64,000 nt of DNA from Erythrocercus mccallii (GCA_013397435.1 VZRG01002335.1:1-64000), one strand, 5' to 3'; positions 9,001-22,925 are shown, counted from the first letter of the stretch. The notes: a model not told the origin generated them from the letters alone. Made by a program: numbers and translations.

Positions 9001-12000
9001 ATGTTAAGAAGTAGAGATCAGCGTATTGATGCAAAGTGAGTAGGCAGTGGTCCTGGTTTAGGATATCAGGCTTGTGATGGAGGCAAGAGCAAAAGGCTGT
9101 GACAAAAATGGCACCAGTTATGCTCTTAAGTATTATCAGGGCTACCATGTGAAAATATGTGAGAAAATTCTGTGTTTGCTTGACTAAGGCTTTTCAACTA
9201 AAGGGAAATCTCTACACTTGGACTCAGCACTTAAAGTTACAAACAAATACAGGAAAGTCCAAAGAAGTTCAGACAGCAAAAAGAGAAAATGCTTGTGAGG
9301 AGCTGAATTTTTTCTGACTCAAAAGAGAGTTCTGGAAAGAGACATACTATCTCTAATTGGAGTAAAATCCAAGAATAAACTGCTTGCCAAATTCAGTATG
9401 AGTGGGACAAGATGTAATTAAGTTAACTAAAGGTCTGCATGGTTAGATAGAAGGAAAAGTTTTCCAACTGCAGGGGCAGTTGCTGCAGTTGCTTAGGACC
9501 ATTGTGGCAACCATATTTTCCCTATGTCTCTGTCAATGTACAAATGCTGCCAGGGCTGCTGTGGTTATGCTTGGTATGGCCCTATAGTTATATGGGAATG
9601 TAGAGCTTTCTAGCTCTACTTTTTTAACTGTTACTGTGCAAAACCTTCTGTGCTATGTGAGCTAAATCCTACTACATCTTTTAATTAGGAAGTTTCCTTC
9701 TCGCATATATTGCAACAATTTTAAATAAAACTTTGGTAGTAACAATCATCATTTTTAGGATAAGCAAAGCATCTTCTACCCATTGCTCTAAATGCTCCTC
9801 AAAAAAATGGAAGTTATTATGGTCCTTATTCATGAAGCAGAGGCACAGGAAGGTTATGGAATTGTTGAGTGTTTGTAAAGTACCCTGGTAGTTTCCCAGG
9901 CCTTTCCCTGTCTGGCAGACCACATTATTTATCCAATAAATTATGCTGGGGAGGACGGAGTACCTAATTCACAGCTCAGATGTAGATTGTTTTTTCTATT
10001 AGCATGGAGAAACCATAATTCTTTGAATGCAGAGGATGTCCTAGCTGGTGACAGTCCAAGGTAAAATCCATTCCACAAATGTGTCACAGAATGCAGATTA
10101 ATACAATCTGAAAATTGAGGCCATGATGTTAAAATATAATTACCCTCTTTTTTCTCTTATGAAAAACATGTTGTTCTGTTTGTGAAGCTGTCTATGATTT
10201 GATTTGGAAAAGTAAGACTACTTGATGTCAACAGAAACTAATATTGTCTAATTAATTAATTTACCTCATGATGCAATATGTAATATAATATGTTTTCTCA
10301 CAGTATTGTGCTTTTACAGAGCTGCCATTCACAGTAAAGGTTACTATCTTTCTTTTAATTCCAGTACAAAAGCTAACTGTAAAACTTGAAATCTTTCTGG
10401 GAAATTTCTTGAATACACAAAGAACATACAGGCCTATTTTTTGGTTTTCAGTGCTTTCTGAGATTCATATAAAGAAGTTTTTGTCAGCTTCCCATAGTCA
10501 GATGTGTAGAACCAGGTCCTCCAGGGTTGTGGTTTATTTTGCAACTTTCTCACAACTTTTATAATTGCGGATGTACATTAAGATAAAGTGTCAGTTCTTT
10601 TGCAAGAGTCTCTTACAGTTTGTAGATTCCTGTGTTGCTCAGTTTGCTGCTTTAAAAAGAATGCTGCCTGTTCAAGAACAAAAGCAGTGAACGCCACAGA
10701 AGTGCTGCTTTTTCAATGTTCTTGTTTTCTGATTTTTACAGACTGCTGTGTGAGCAGCTATATCACAATTTACATACAAGTAAGGAGGAAATAGCTTGAC
10801 CCGGTTGATTAATTATTGTTGTGACATTCAATGTTTGCTTTGGAAAAACTTCTGAAAATCTTATGAAGAGATGAATGCTTCATCTGCTGGATATTCTTCA
10901 CATATCCAAAAACTTTGTTTCAGTGATCTTACCATGCCATTTTCCATTCCTTTTTTATTCTCCTTCTTCCCTTTTTTCTGTATCAATTACAAGCACCCTG
11001 TGCTTGACAAGAGCAAAAAATAGCCATACAATGTAGTCCAGACAAAGTAATTGTGGTGACTTCAAAGAAGATTTCTTCAGTCTTCTAGTTGCAATTAGAT
11101 GCCCAATGCTCCAGGCAAAGTCTGTAAGAGAAGATGGTTATCTGGCACACTATTGAGCAACCTGGTAGTACCTGCCTGCACCATCCGGCCTTCCCAGAAG
11201 TGTCAGAGGAGGCAGTGACAACAAACCCCAATGCTTTATTTAGGATAAACTGATTCTGGAATGACCACACAGCTGTGTTCACACCTCTTACTGGTGTCAG
11301 CTAGCTAACAGCAAGATTAGCATAAACTTTTATCAATATAATAGGGAGGGAAAGAGGAGAAATATCACCATTTACCCTGATTTAACAAATTTCAGTGTTT
11401 ATGGCAGTAGGAGATGGTGACTCACACAGTGATGGCATGTACACATACTGGGGTGTGCAAGTCAGGTATGCATGTTTGACACTCAGGAACAGGCGCACAA
11501 CAGAAGAGCTTTGGCAGCAGGCATAAACAGGTCTAAGAAAGAAGCAATACATCTGTGTTCTGTTTAACTTGGTCAAATAATATCCATAATTTGTCATTCA
11601 AGTTGTTTGAATAATAATTTTTCACATTATAGATCCAGCTATAAATTAGTCAAACAACATTTGTTCAATAATTTAAATCCCCAAGTGTTTCAGGAAATAG
11701 CTGGTTAAATTTTTGATTATTCACTCAGCCTTAATAAACCACTGAAGTGTTGGTCTGAGTAAGCTATTGAGTAAGCTCCTGGTATTGTAAGAGAGTCCAT
11801 ATATATGCCTCAGTCCCATGCTGCACTTTTCTGATGGCTTTTGGTTCACAACATGTTTGCTGGTGGCCCTGATGCCAAGTGCGCTGACTTGGTAGACTTC
11901 CTTCCTGTTCCCTGGTTTGCAAGTAGTGCCTTATAAGCAACCCTGTTGATTCTGTACTCATTTGTGAAAATTTAGTCATGATATAAATATTAGCAAGAAA

Positions 12001-12090
12001 TAAATATAAGTGATATAAGTGTGAAATGACCCACAGTTCACACAGAGCCTGAACACAATGGGACAGCCTCATCGCATGACAATTTGAAGT
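9001..12090. other. Unique AT-rich DNA, nothing recognised
   Basis: About 3 kb with only short frames (up to 102 codons on minus at 11764-12072). Several AT-rich stretches such as 10240-10290 contain TAATTAATTAATT. No transposable element or RNA gene was identified. Confidence 0.5.
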
Positions 12091-13374
12091 GTGAAACTGC
12101 CTGCTAAATCATCTTGCTTTGTTTATTCAGGTGATGTAAAATATCCCTGTGCTTTCAAAAGTCTTTTGTCTGCATCTATCCACCTCCTGAGGGACACCCC
12201 ATTGCTTCTTGTAGCCCTTGCCTTGGGAGGAGCTGGGCTTACTCAGGGGAAGCCAGGAAGTGGAGGAGGGTGCTGGGCCAGGGCTGGGTGCTGCATTTTG
12301 GGTCAGGATGGCCCCAGGGAGGGTGCTGCTAGGTCAGGGCACAGCGAGGGGACATTCTGGGGCCAAGGTGCTGGAGGACACTACACACATATCGTGGCAG
12401 AGGTGCTGCCACTGGCCCTGCTACTCGGTGTGGGGTGGGGGTCTGCTCACAGAGATGGTGCAGGTCCTGAGGAGAGGAGAGATTGTTCTGTCAGTCTCAC
12501 AGAGACTGGTCTCACTCCCTTCTCCATGGATGGTCTTGTCAAGCTTGCTCTCAGCAGAGGGGCTGGGCAGGCAATGTTTTCAGCATGTGTGCTGCCTCTC
12601 AGTAGACAGCTGTGTCTGCTTTTCTGCCACTGAGCAGCTGCAGCAGGACGTGGTCACAAGTTTCCATCTCTGTCTATCTCTCACGGTTTCTGTAAGTCAC
12701 TTGAGCAGGAACCTGAACAGGAAATGTTTTCTAGACTGCAAGGTGCATTTTAGCAGCAAAACTGAAACAATCAAGTCAAGTCTGAAAAACAAATGGCTGA
12801 TAAAAGTAAAATACAGTTCATTCAGGAGACACATAAATTGATGCAGTATGTTAATAACCCAGTGGCTTGGACGGCTGCAGTGTTTCTGACACAGCAAGAC
12901 CACCCTACTCCTACAGAGAACAAGCTGAGTTGCTGCTTTTGTAAGGTCTCTTTTGGCAGAGGGTCATGTTGTTCCTCTTGGCTTCTTCTCTGTAATCTGC
13001 CTGTACCTTCAGAGGCCAAGGATCAGCCAGCACTGGGAAAGGAAGCACTGAATACTGTAAAGAAAACTGGTTTGGACATGAGGACCTTTATACAGACATC
13101 TGTGAGAGTGAGGCTCCTCTGGCCTGATCCTGACCACATCACTTGTGAGCAATTGCATAAAAATCAGGGATACTGCCTGCTACTCGTACACCCATGGGCA
13201 AAGGTGGCCCTGGTTGCCCTGGAGCTGAATGCCCTCTTGGGTCTCTCACTGGGGTGCTGGGGTTCTCTCAGCTCCTCTGGGCAAGCCAGCCCTTCATTCA
13301 TTAGTTCAGGGTGGGACTGCACTGTGAAATGTTTCCCAAATCCTTGTGTCCTAGAGAACATGATTCAGCCTTAG
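12091..13374. other. GC-rich ORF-dense block with degenerate internal repeats
   Basis: Three long plus-strand frames follow or overlap one another: 12091-12633 (180 codons), 12218-12841 (207 codons, different frame) and 12793-13374 (193 codons). Their products show no domain I recognise, and the minus strand is also partly open (12697-12903, 12822-13019, 13164-13361). Between about 12250 and 12470 the DNA is strongly G-rich, with GGGTGCTG recurring at irregular spacing like a degenerate minisatellite. That composition lowers the stop density and explains part of the openness. A transcribed non-coding RNA is possible. Translation is not supported. Confidence 0.35.
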
Positions 13375-14020
13375 CAGCAGGCTCACAGCATCAGAAAACT
13401 GAAATGCACAGAAAACTGAGATGCCCTGAAGCAGCCCTTATCACAGAGCACCTATCATACACTGTGACTTCCTCATCTCTAAGCTCTTACACAGAGACTT
13501 GCTTTTTTGTTTTTTCCAGAAAAAAAATGACTAATTTTTGACAAAGCAGTTCTTTAAAAAGTGGTTTGTTTTTCAGCTAAAAGAAAATATTCTCTTAAGG
13601 GAACTATCACTTCCCAATTTGTTCTGCTAAGTAGCAGAGATGTGCAGAGCAAAGCAGAGATCTGCAGATCAGGAACATAGCAGCATCTTCTCCCAGCAAA
13701 GTCAGAGCACCAATAGTTCATATGTGGGAAAAATGCCAGGAAGCCAGAAATATATTTCCATGTCTGTGTGAAAAATCCTCATATCGTATAACAGTGCTCA
13801 TTAAAAAGCATCTACCAGATATCACAAATTTGATGGTCCTTATGTAATTAGGAGCTGCATGAGTATAAAAATGTCTCACATTTATAGTATGAGTAATTAT
13901 CTAAATTTCTGCAAGTAACGGCAAGTCCAAATTCCTCAGCAATCTCTGAGCAGTTGCAGCCTGCTTTGAATGTGCCCTGCTCAGGATGATAAAATCAAAG
14001 AGGCTTACAGCAACTTTGAC
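13375..14020. other. Unique DNA, nothing recognised
   Basis: AT-rich sequence without an open frame of interest. Short direct word repeats (GCAGAGAT...GCAGAG near 13634-13660) are visible but no element was recognised. Confidence 0.5.
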
Positions 14021-14090
14021 TAGAAAAAAACCAAAACAACCCCAACCCCCCAAACGAACAACCCAAAACAAAACCAAAATCTAAACCTAA
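14021..14090. repeat. A/C-rich low-complexity tract
   Basis: Seventy bases made almost wholly of A and C with irregular ACCCC and CAAAA words. It resembles neither a poly(A) tail nor a regular microsatellite. It directly precedes a GC-rich, CpG-containing patch. Confidence 0.8.
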
Positions 14091-14132
14091 GTAATCCTCA
14101 CACATTTCTTCAGAGCAGCAGATGCAAGAAAA

Positions 14133-14340
14133 CACCACAGTTGTTCGGGTCTGCTTTTAGACACAAGCCTTTCTGGGGCTGGGAAAGGACCTGGCCTGCT
14201 GGGAGGTCTGCGCTGAGGTTTGGCTCCCGGCGCCCAGGCACAGGCAGAGCAGAGGCAGGGGCTGGAGCTCTGAGCTTCACCTCTCTGCTGGGCGACAGCT
14301 CCAGCCCCTCCGCCTGCTTCTCGGGCTTGTTTGGTTTGGT
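14133..14340. other. Small CpG-containing GC-rich patch
   Basis: About seven CpG dinucleotides fall in roughly 200 bp, in a window that is otherwise CpG-poor. Both strands are open across it (minus 14110-14493 with 127 codons, plus 14141-14566 with 141 codons). It is short for a CpG island. It could be a weak promoter, a non-coding exon or a GC-rich repeat fragment. No start site, splice signal or family was identified. Confidence 0.4.
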
Positions 14341-17300
14341 TTTGCTAAGCACTGCTGCTTTCAGTTCCTCTACAATAACGGAGCTTGTGTACAGAAAGGT
14401 CATCCTCAGGTCAAGCCAGGATCTTTTATCTTTTTTTTCAAACCTGGTATGCAGACAAGACTTATCCTGTAGAGATAAAGTGAATTTAGGCATTTTGAAA
14501 AATATAATGGAAAATGTTAAAAATAATCATTGGACTGTAGCTTCTGAATCCCTTCTTTTTCTCTGAGCATCATTAATGTGTTGTAAATGTGGAATAAATG
14601 CCCAGTATCCCTGAAAAGAGCAAAATAACATACCACATCTGGATCAGAATGGGTTTATAAAAAACATTATTAAAATGAACTGACAGGATTAACCGCTGTA
14701 ACTGAAGAAAATAAAATCCACATTTTCCCACTGAATGTGAACTGCATTTTTACCATATAGGGAAGTATGTGCCTCTTTTCAGTTCGTAGCAAGAATTGTT
14801 CCAAACAATTCTTTTCCTGAATTTTAACTTTGAGGCTAATCAGTGTAATCATTTTCTTCAACAGCCCAGAGATCTCTGTGGTGGTGATGGTTGTTGTTTT
14901 GCTAAACATCTCCCTGCGAAATAGATTTTGGCCAAAGGCAATATCATGTGTTGTCCCCCCTCCTGTGTCTCATTTTTGTGCATCTAAAGTCTGTGCCCAA
15001 GGGCTACTTTTTTCTCCCTGGGTATCTGGATATTTCTCTGGGCAAAGGTAATAAAAAATTCTGCTTTGCTGCTGCTATGCCATGATTAGGCAGATAAAAA
15101 TTGGGTCAGCATGGCATGGAGGAATTATTTCAGGTGCTGTGTGCTCACCAAGGAGCTCTCTTGGTCAGTGTGGTCAAGTGTGTTAGGGAAACATCTGTAG
15201 ACTCAGTCCTTTTTCGGTGGATACTGTACAAGCACACAACCAGAAAGTGTGCTTGTCCTGCAGGTCTTTGGTTCTGCAGAGGAAGAACAGACTGAAGCTG
15301 AAAAGTGCTCAGATAGCTGCTGATGTGAGTTAAATTTATCCCAAAAGGGTGAGTATCAGAGCAGCAGTCCCAGATGATGTCAAGTTTGCTGGGCCAGGTA
15401 GCACTGCTGTAGGGCCACTGCCCTGGGAGGGTGTGGGATTAACTCAGAGAGACCCAGAACACAGTAACACTGATTACCACCACCCAGTCCCGCGTCTAGC
15501 TCAATGTGGCCAGGCTCATCAGCTGAGAGGAGGTTCCCACTGGATAAGGGGCTTGTATGAGATGTGACTTGTGACACTAGCTCAAGACCACAAACCCCTC
15601 TCTTTGATCCCACTGATCCTGTGATGCCTCTCTTTCCTGGCGGAAGGGGAATTTGCTAGGGAGCCCTGCCTGCCCCATTCCTTCCAACAGCACAACTTGC
15701 AGACACCAAAGCAGCCATGCTACAGCCCAGGTTCATCATGGTAAACCAAAGGAACACCCTGCACAGCAGGAGGGGACACTGTGGTGCTCCAGGAAAGAAG
15801 CAACCAGAGAGACTGAAAGGATTCTTCTTTCACCAACAGAAGAAAGAAAAATCATTTCACTGACGGGTGACCATGTTTTATTTTTTAACTGTTATTATTG
15901 GTTTTAATAATGCCCTGGCTTGCTGAAGTTACAGTTTAGTGGAAGATATCTTCTGTTGTGAAAACTGGAATTAGTGTTCACCTCTGTGGGAGCAGGGTTG
16001 AGCCTCGTGGCCACAGCCCATCCATGCATTTCATCTTCACTTGATCAAACCTGGGAGTAGTATAACCAGTCCTGGGACTGCCTGTACAATGCAAAGGCCA
16101 TAAAGGACCCCATAAACTATAGGATCAGACCCTACAGATGCAATTGTAGGGATGATCAAGTATGAAGAAGTTTGCATGGTTAAAGTTGGTGAGAGAGCAA
16201 AGGGGGCTCAGTGATGCCAGTAGTTTGAGTGAAAGTTAGGAAGTTGGCTCCTTGGCCATGGTGACTAACTCCTCTCTTTCTGCAGCTGGATTCACGCGGG
16301 ACAAGACACCTAGAGATCATTTTCTTTTGAAGACAACAGAAAAACAGCAGAAGTTTTTGGCTGCCCAGCCAAAACTCCAACAAGTGTGTCAGACCAGGTC
16401 TTAACTTCTGGGGAAGGTCAATGTATACTGTCAGAGTAAGGAGGTAAGGGATATTTGTCAATATCAAACAGCTATTCCAGTTGTGCCATCTCCCTGGACA
16501 GCCACACCACAGTGGCAAATTGTGTGTCATGGACAGGTCCAGCTAGCCCCAGGCAGAGCCTACCAGACCCTGGCATTTAACTGGAAAGTAGAGAAGGCAT
16601 CTGTCTGCACTGCCAAGCAGGACAAGGCACCTTTGTTTCCAATCCATGATGCCCTCAGCCTCAAAATGTGGAGAGTTTTCTAGGGAAAGAAAATGGGAGG
16701 ATTATACACATTTACCATTCCTCCCTTCCCTTTTGTTCTCACCAAATCCTCTGCACTGCTTCACTAGGACAGTATTTGGCTCCTGCAATGTACCTGAACA
16801 CATCCACAAAATGCAGTGAGTCAAACCAACTATCCATCTTCTTTTACAAGTATCTTCATTTTCTGGATACCCAGCATATCTGAGCACCTGCTTAGATATT
16901 GCCAGAATTTGGCATGGGAGTGTAAAATGATGAATCTTTTCTATATCTCTGGGATTCTTTACAAAGTTAAAGGAATCTATGCAAAATGAGATCATCCAGC
17001 CAAAGAGAGTGTGAAAGACAGCTGAAATGATGAATATACACCTGCACCAAGTAATTCAGCAGCAAATAATGAACAATTACCTCTCTGCTTGCTGATTATC
17101 CGTGGCTGGCATAATGCCCAAGAGAAAAAGGGGAGTATTGCCTCCTGCAGCTTGTTGGTAGCCCATGCAGTCTGCAGACAACACAAGAAGCAAAAGAAAT
17201 TGTTGCTGTCCTAGACATCAGAAAGGTTTCCTTTGGGCCAGCTGTCCTTGTAAAAGCATCAGGATAGCTTTGGTAAATTTCAGGCACCAGCAAACCTGTA

Positions 17301-17487
17301 TTGCAATGTAAAATGAAAAAATATTAAGTGAGCCAAAAGTCTAGTTGTCTCTGGTGTAACCAGATGAATTAAATAGAGCTACATGGGGAGAGGGTGGAGG
17401 CTGTGAATTTCATCAGTCTGAGAGATCTCTTTGAAACTCTTACATTTTCATCATAGGAAAAAGGAACATCTGGACATATTGTGCAAG
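14341..17487. other. Unique DNA, nothing recognised
   Basis: Mixed sequence with scattered short frames (at most 116 codons, minus 16180-16530) that resemble no family. No repeat was confidently identified. Confidence 0.5.
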
Positions 17488-19597
17488 GGCCACATTCTGC
17501 TTTCAGTCATGTTGAGGCAAACCCAGAGCTGTCCCAATGGGACAATTCAAGATTTATCCCAGGATAAACAAGCACAGGATTTGTCACCATATTTCTGACT
17601 TTTTTCTCTAGGCTTAACCTGTTTATGCCCTGTGTGCACTCATTTTCTGAATTGTCCCCTGCTTAAATGAGACACAGGAGCAGGAGGGAAAATTTAAGAA
17701 GTCTCCAGTTTCTCATTCAACAGAGTTTTTCATCATTCTTAGCATTCTTCAAAAACCTATGCCCGGTATCACCCTTTCTGAACTTCTTTTCTCCCCTTGC
17801 CAACCTGTAAATTATCATTGCTACCTTCCTCCCCTCTACATTGCTTAATCCTCTTTATTTTCCACTTCCAGTAAACAAGAGTGAACAACCCAGAGTTTTG
17901 TTGTTGTTTTTATCTTCCCACTGGCTCCAAAGACCTCAGCTAAGCAAACAAAACAAGACAACTCACTCAGGGCCACACTGGGAATTGTACTTTTCAACTG
18001 TCTCTACTGTATTCCTCTGACACTGCACAAAATATGAAGAGCTGAGGGAACAGGAAGAGGCTGTCAAATGCAGCAGTCTTGTGCTTGTTTGATTTATCTC
18101 TAATTCATCTTAATTCCTCTTCTTACTCATTGACTAAATCTTCAATTCTGTCATCTTTTGGACAGACCCAAATTTTAAACTGCAATTTTTTGAGTGAAAA
18201 GTAATCTCAGGAATAAGATTTACAAGCAGGGCATGATTTTTGGAGATTTACTCTTGACACCTGAAGAAGTTCAACCTCTTTCAGCAGGGTAGCTCAAGCA
18301 CTTTGTGAAACCAGGGTCTCTGTGAAAGTATTCTAAAAAGAAAGGAACCAAAAAGGCTTAGGTACATCTTTGCATCCTGAGATGCTCATCAGCAAGAGAC
18401 AGCCCAGCTCCATCCTGGGTGCTGCATGTGGGTGTTGCCTTCTGTGTTTTGCTGTGACATGCAGGGGCTCAGGTTGTGCCCGCTCTGCTTTTCCTTCTTG
18501 CATGGCTAGTGCAGTAGTCACCGAACACTTTTTATCTAATGTTTGTATTTATAAAAGGGAAAAGGGGGTATTTTCTGCAAAAGTCCCTGGAAAAGTGTCT
18601 GCAAAGAATATGGGCAGCAGCCTTTCCTACCTGTCCTTGCCTTTCCTCCCTCTCTTTGCACTGCTTTACCATGAGGCACCTGGGACCTTGTAACATACTG
18701 TGCTTGAAGTCATGGCAATTCTAAGATTGATGCCTTTTTTCCTGAGAAAGTAATGCTCTTTCTCTGGTAGATATGAAAAACCATCTTCATGCAGACATTT
18801 CCTGATGTTTCTCTTTGCCAAAACTAGAACAGTGAAGCAGAAGTTGATGCTTGAATAGCTTTGGCATAAGAACAGTCTGATGCATGTAATGCATATGATT
18901 TTAAAAAGTTAGCACAAAGAAATGGTTGTTATTTTGCTTAAACTGAGCTCAACTCAGCAGCTAATTAAGTACAGACTTTTTCCATGGTTATATGCAGTTT
19001 TCAAATTCCTATAACACAAACTGTTTTAGAGGATAAGTTAAATACAGAATGCATTGAGTTTGGTAGAGAAAGTTTAAAGGTCTGCATTTTCCCACCAAAG
19101 CTATTTCATATCAGCTACAGAGTGGGGGTGTGTGTGTGGAGAGGTTATGACCTCTTTTATTTTTACAACCATTGCCATGATTTCATAATACTGGCAGCAG
19201 TCACTTCAAGCGAGGGACTAGACTTTATTACTATAATTATATGCTAGTATGTGAGCATAAAACAGAAAAACTTTTCTATAGATAAATGCCAGTAGCAAAA
19301 TCCTTTTGTCCAACAAGCAGCCCCTTAACAGTGTTATGAATATTATATTAACCTCAATAAAAGCTATGCCAGAAATGTCTACTGTACATGACGTGAATCC
19401 TTGTGTTCTTAGGCAGCTTTGTTCTGAGAAATTACCAGCACTGGGAGCATGCAGCACCTTTTCTTTGCAAAGCATGTCAGAGATTTTCACTCATAATGGT
19501 CCATTGTGAGAGGTAGTAACACCACCTGAAATGGGGGGAAAACAGTCAGGGAGGGTTCAGTTGCTGTGGAGATAGTGTGATGCAGATGCAGGACAGC
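17488..19597. other. Unique DNA, one possible old repeat word
   Basis: Contains GGGCCACATTCTGC at 17488-17501, a word that resembles an old sauropsid interspersed repeat. Otherwise only short frames such as plus 18370-18693 (107 codons), none recognisable. Confidence 0.4.
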
Positions 19598-19629
19598 AGG
19601 ACAGGAAGGATGCAGGACAGGAAGGATGT
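19598..19629. repeat. 16-bp tandem duplication
   Basis: AGGACAGGAAGGATGC at 19598-19613 is followed immediately by AGGACAGGAAGGATGT at 19614-19629, one mismatch in 16. A partial related word (ATGCAGGACAGC) precedes it. It reads as a small, recent slippage duplication. Confidence 0.9.
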
Positions 19630-22150
19630 ATCCTGTGGGGAAGAAGAGGCACTGAGCCCCATCCCCGCTGTCCCCAGACAAGCTCCCTGCGCTGCCAAGG
19701 TAGATCCCACCCATGTGGAAGCTCCATCAGCAAGGATGAAGGGGTTGAGGAATCAGAGAAGACAAGAGCTTTGTTGAGGTCCATCACTCTTCTTCAGCAG
19801 CTTCCAAGGCCTTTCAATCCAGCTATGAGATTTGCAGAGCCATGAGTCTGCTAGCCACCTAAGCCTGACTTGTGTGAAGCCTGGGCTTCTGGCGATGCAT
19901 GAAAACAGAGTGCAGCCAAGGTAGTTCACAGCCTGGGTTGGGAGATCAGGGCCCGTGCAGGATGGTACCTGCAGCACAGAGAGAGCTGGGATAGGTAGCA
20001 GCAGCTAACCTCCAAACGTGAGAAAACTAAAGAGAAAAATCCTGAGCAAAAGCTGGATTTGCCATCTGAAGTGATTTTAGGTTTAATGACTCTCATGAAT
20101 CTGCACCACTCTTTGGCAGAGTGGGACCGATGGCTGGTGAGGCAAGGGCCTCAGCAAGGGACTGGTTCTCTTAGCAAAGGCTAAGCAGGAGTCATTAACA
20201 ATTTAGCAAATAGAATCACATGACTTAAAAAAAGCACATAAACTACAAACGAACTATTGATCTTGATTTTTTTCACATTTCCAATAATGTTATCCCTGTT
20301 TTCAGTAAGGTGATAGAGGAATACAGAGTAGTATATCCATTTGTGAGGATTTTTAGTGTTTTTCTCGTGTCTCTTTCCAGCTGTATTAAATTTTCCATTA
20401 GTGAATTATATAAATAACAGCTTTATCTCATGTTAGCTGGAATTAGTAAAATTACCTTTTTAAAATATTTTGCAATGATATTTTGAGTACTTTATTTGTT
20501 AGTGATCTGATTTTGACAGGTAAAAAATGGTATTTGCCTGATAGCATGTGGAAGCAGTATTGACGTATGGCTAAATAACAAGCTGTTATTATTAACCATT
20601 TGTTATCAGTCTTACTAACCATGCAGCACCCAATGTGTTCTGTGTTTTTGTTTGACTGAGGCATTTCCATTGCACAGATTGTGTGAAGAATTTACACCCA
20701 AAGGCCTGATGCTGCTGTGCTGATTTTCAAAATCATACTTACACCCTTTTCAGTATGGTGGGTCTGATATTGATGGGTATTGACAATCCTGTGATGATGA
20801 TGAAACTTGAATCAAAAAGAAAAATTATCACATGCAAAAGTCACCCTGCTGTTCAAGCATGTGAGGATAACCGAAGCTGATCTAGCTTGCTTCTGACACC
20901 AGGTACACTTAGGAGTAGTTTTAGTGTGTGGCATGTTCATGATTGAAAAGAAAATGGCAGTCAGTAAAGACTATCAAAAGTGATGGCCAAACACAACATA
21001 GGCCAACCCAGTGCTCAAGCAAGAGTACTGAATTCCCCATCTATTCACCCCACAAATATTTTTGGCATTGCTTCCCTCAGCTGGCACAGTCTCTTCCAGG
21101 TGCATTGTTCATCCTCACAAGGATCAGTGATAGACCTTATTCTGCCTGTAACAGATCTTTGCTTCCCATTCAGCAAGATTAATGAGCAAAGACTGCCAGT
21201 GGTCTGTGAGATCACAGCTGGGTTGCTGGTTTCAAGTACTCAACATGAATATTCAACAATGACTAAAGAGAAAAGGTACAAGATAATTTTATTGTACTGA
21301 TGTTCTGATAATTGTTATTCTCAAACTCCTACCCAACTAGTCTGTCTCATGGCATGTAGACAAAAATAAACAGAAACTAGTTTGGTCTCTCTTTTCATGC
21401 ATGGAGCCATAATAGGATTAGTAGAACACCAGCAGGGCAGCATAGGGCTGATCTGAGGGTCTCTATGGCCATTCCACACTGCCTAGTCCCTGGCTAGAAA
21501 ATGGAAATATATTTGAGAGAAGCCAAGACATCAAAGCATATCCCCAGATAAGCAATCATTAGGCATAGTCTTAAGCTTCGGGCCTACATTGCTCATTTTG
21601 TTCTGTTGAAAGAATAGGAAAGAATAACTCAAGTCAGAGACCTTGTTCAACAACTAAAACATTTGAGTTTGGCTAAGCATAAAAGATATCCACCTCTGAA
21701 TTACTTTCACAGCATGTAGAGAAGAGCAAAGGAGGGAAGGACCAGTCTGCTGTGTCAGCAAGGGGAATAAAAGGGGGTTTTACCCTTGCAGTAGAAATAC
21801 AGTGACTGAAGAATGGACACAACTTCTTGCCTTAATGTTCTTGGCTTGGTTTTGGCAAAGCACCCCCCCTGTGTGTGTGAACCCTTGGCAGACCATGAGC
21901 CACGTACTGGCAGGAGCCAAACACACCTGGTCCTCAAGTGTGAGGTGAGCACCACGGCTGGGGGGGAGCAGGTGCTGGCTGCAGCCAGAGGCAGGGGAGC
22001 AGAAGTGTCAGCAGGGAAAACAAACCATATATCTCAAAATATATCAAAAATATATCTAAATCCTAGTGACATATCAATTCCCCCAGACAGTCCAGGGGAT
22101 GTGTTAATGGCTGCCTTGAATCTGGAAGATTGGTACTCACTGATAAAAAT
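19630..22150. other. Unique DNA, nothing recognised
   Basis: Mixed composition; a GC-richer part near 19640-19990 is followed by AT-rich DNA. The frames are short, with the largest about 115 codons (21813-22160), and none resembles a known family. Confidence 0.5.
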
Positions 22151-22206
22151 TTACTATTAAGTATTAATTGTTATTATTTATTAATTTATTAATTAATTTC
22201 ATTTAT
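22151..22206. repeat. TTAAT/ATTT-rich low-complexity tract
   Basis: An almost pure A/T stretch with repeated TTATT and TTAATT words. It is irregular and does not form a clean microsatellite. Confidence 0.7.
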
Positions 22207-22923
22207 CAAGATGATATTTATTACCATCGCTATCTGAATTTTTCTTTAATCGTCACCTTTTCCTCCTAGATGATTCATTTCCTTTCCTAAGAAGTAAACA
22301 CACCACTAAATGAAAATATCACTCACTGCCAGAAGTCTGCTTTTCTGCCCTGTTTCTGTGCTCCCAGTGAGCTTCAGTTTCCAGGTTGAATGTGGCAGCT
22401 CAGGGACAAAGTCCTTGGTTTCCCAGTTCTGAAAGGAAATATTTGTGTGTAGCTTTAAAATTTCTGCCGACAAGTTATTAGAAAAAAATGAAACCCCATA
22501 CAATTGTGCAATGCAGTTTGTAATATCATACTTAGCAGAAACTGTTTATTACTTGTCTATTTGTAAATTTATGTGGAGCGGGGGAAACCAACACACCTCA
22601 CGTGGGCCACTTCTCTAATTGGGTGTACTAGATACCAAAGGGGACCATTTACATTTGCAGCTGCTGGTAGATATGCTAAAATTAGACTAAATAAAAAATA
22701 GCAGCTGCATGGGTAGAAACAAATGAAAGCTGATTCACAGATGAGAGGCAGCTTGGGGGAATTCAGGCATTGCAGCTAGATTTGACACAAAGGCTGGTCC
22801 AGTGTAAGATCCCTCTGCCTACAAAGACACAATAGACCATAATGGTAAGCCAAAACTATGTTCAGCTCAACCCCTTTGCTGGGGAAATCCTTTCACCACC
22901 CTGGACTTCTTTTTCTTTCTCCT

Positions 22924-22925
<2 letters not shown>
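22207..22925. other. Unique DNA, nothing recognised
   Basis: Unique sequence becoming pyrimidine-rich on the plus strand from about 22895 as it approaches the long T run. No element was identified. Confidence 0.5.

Noticed and set aside
10080..10125. CACAGAATG word as another CR1 3' end
   Set aside because: The following bases do not continue into the CR1 tail (no GGTTGGAA or GATCAT segment).
19125..19138. GT dinucleotide microsatellite
   Set aside because: About five units only, within normal background.
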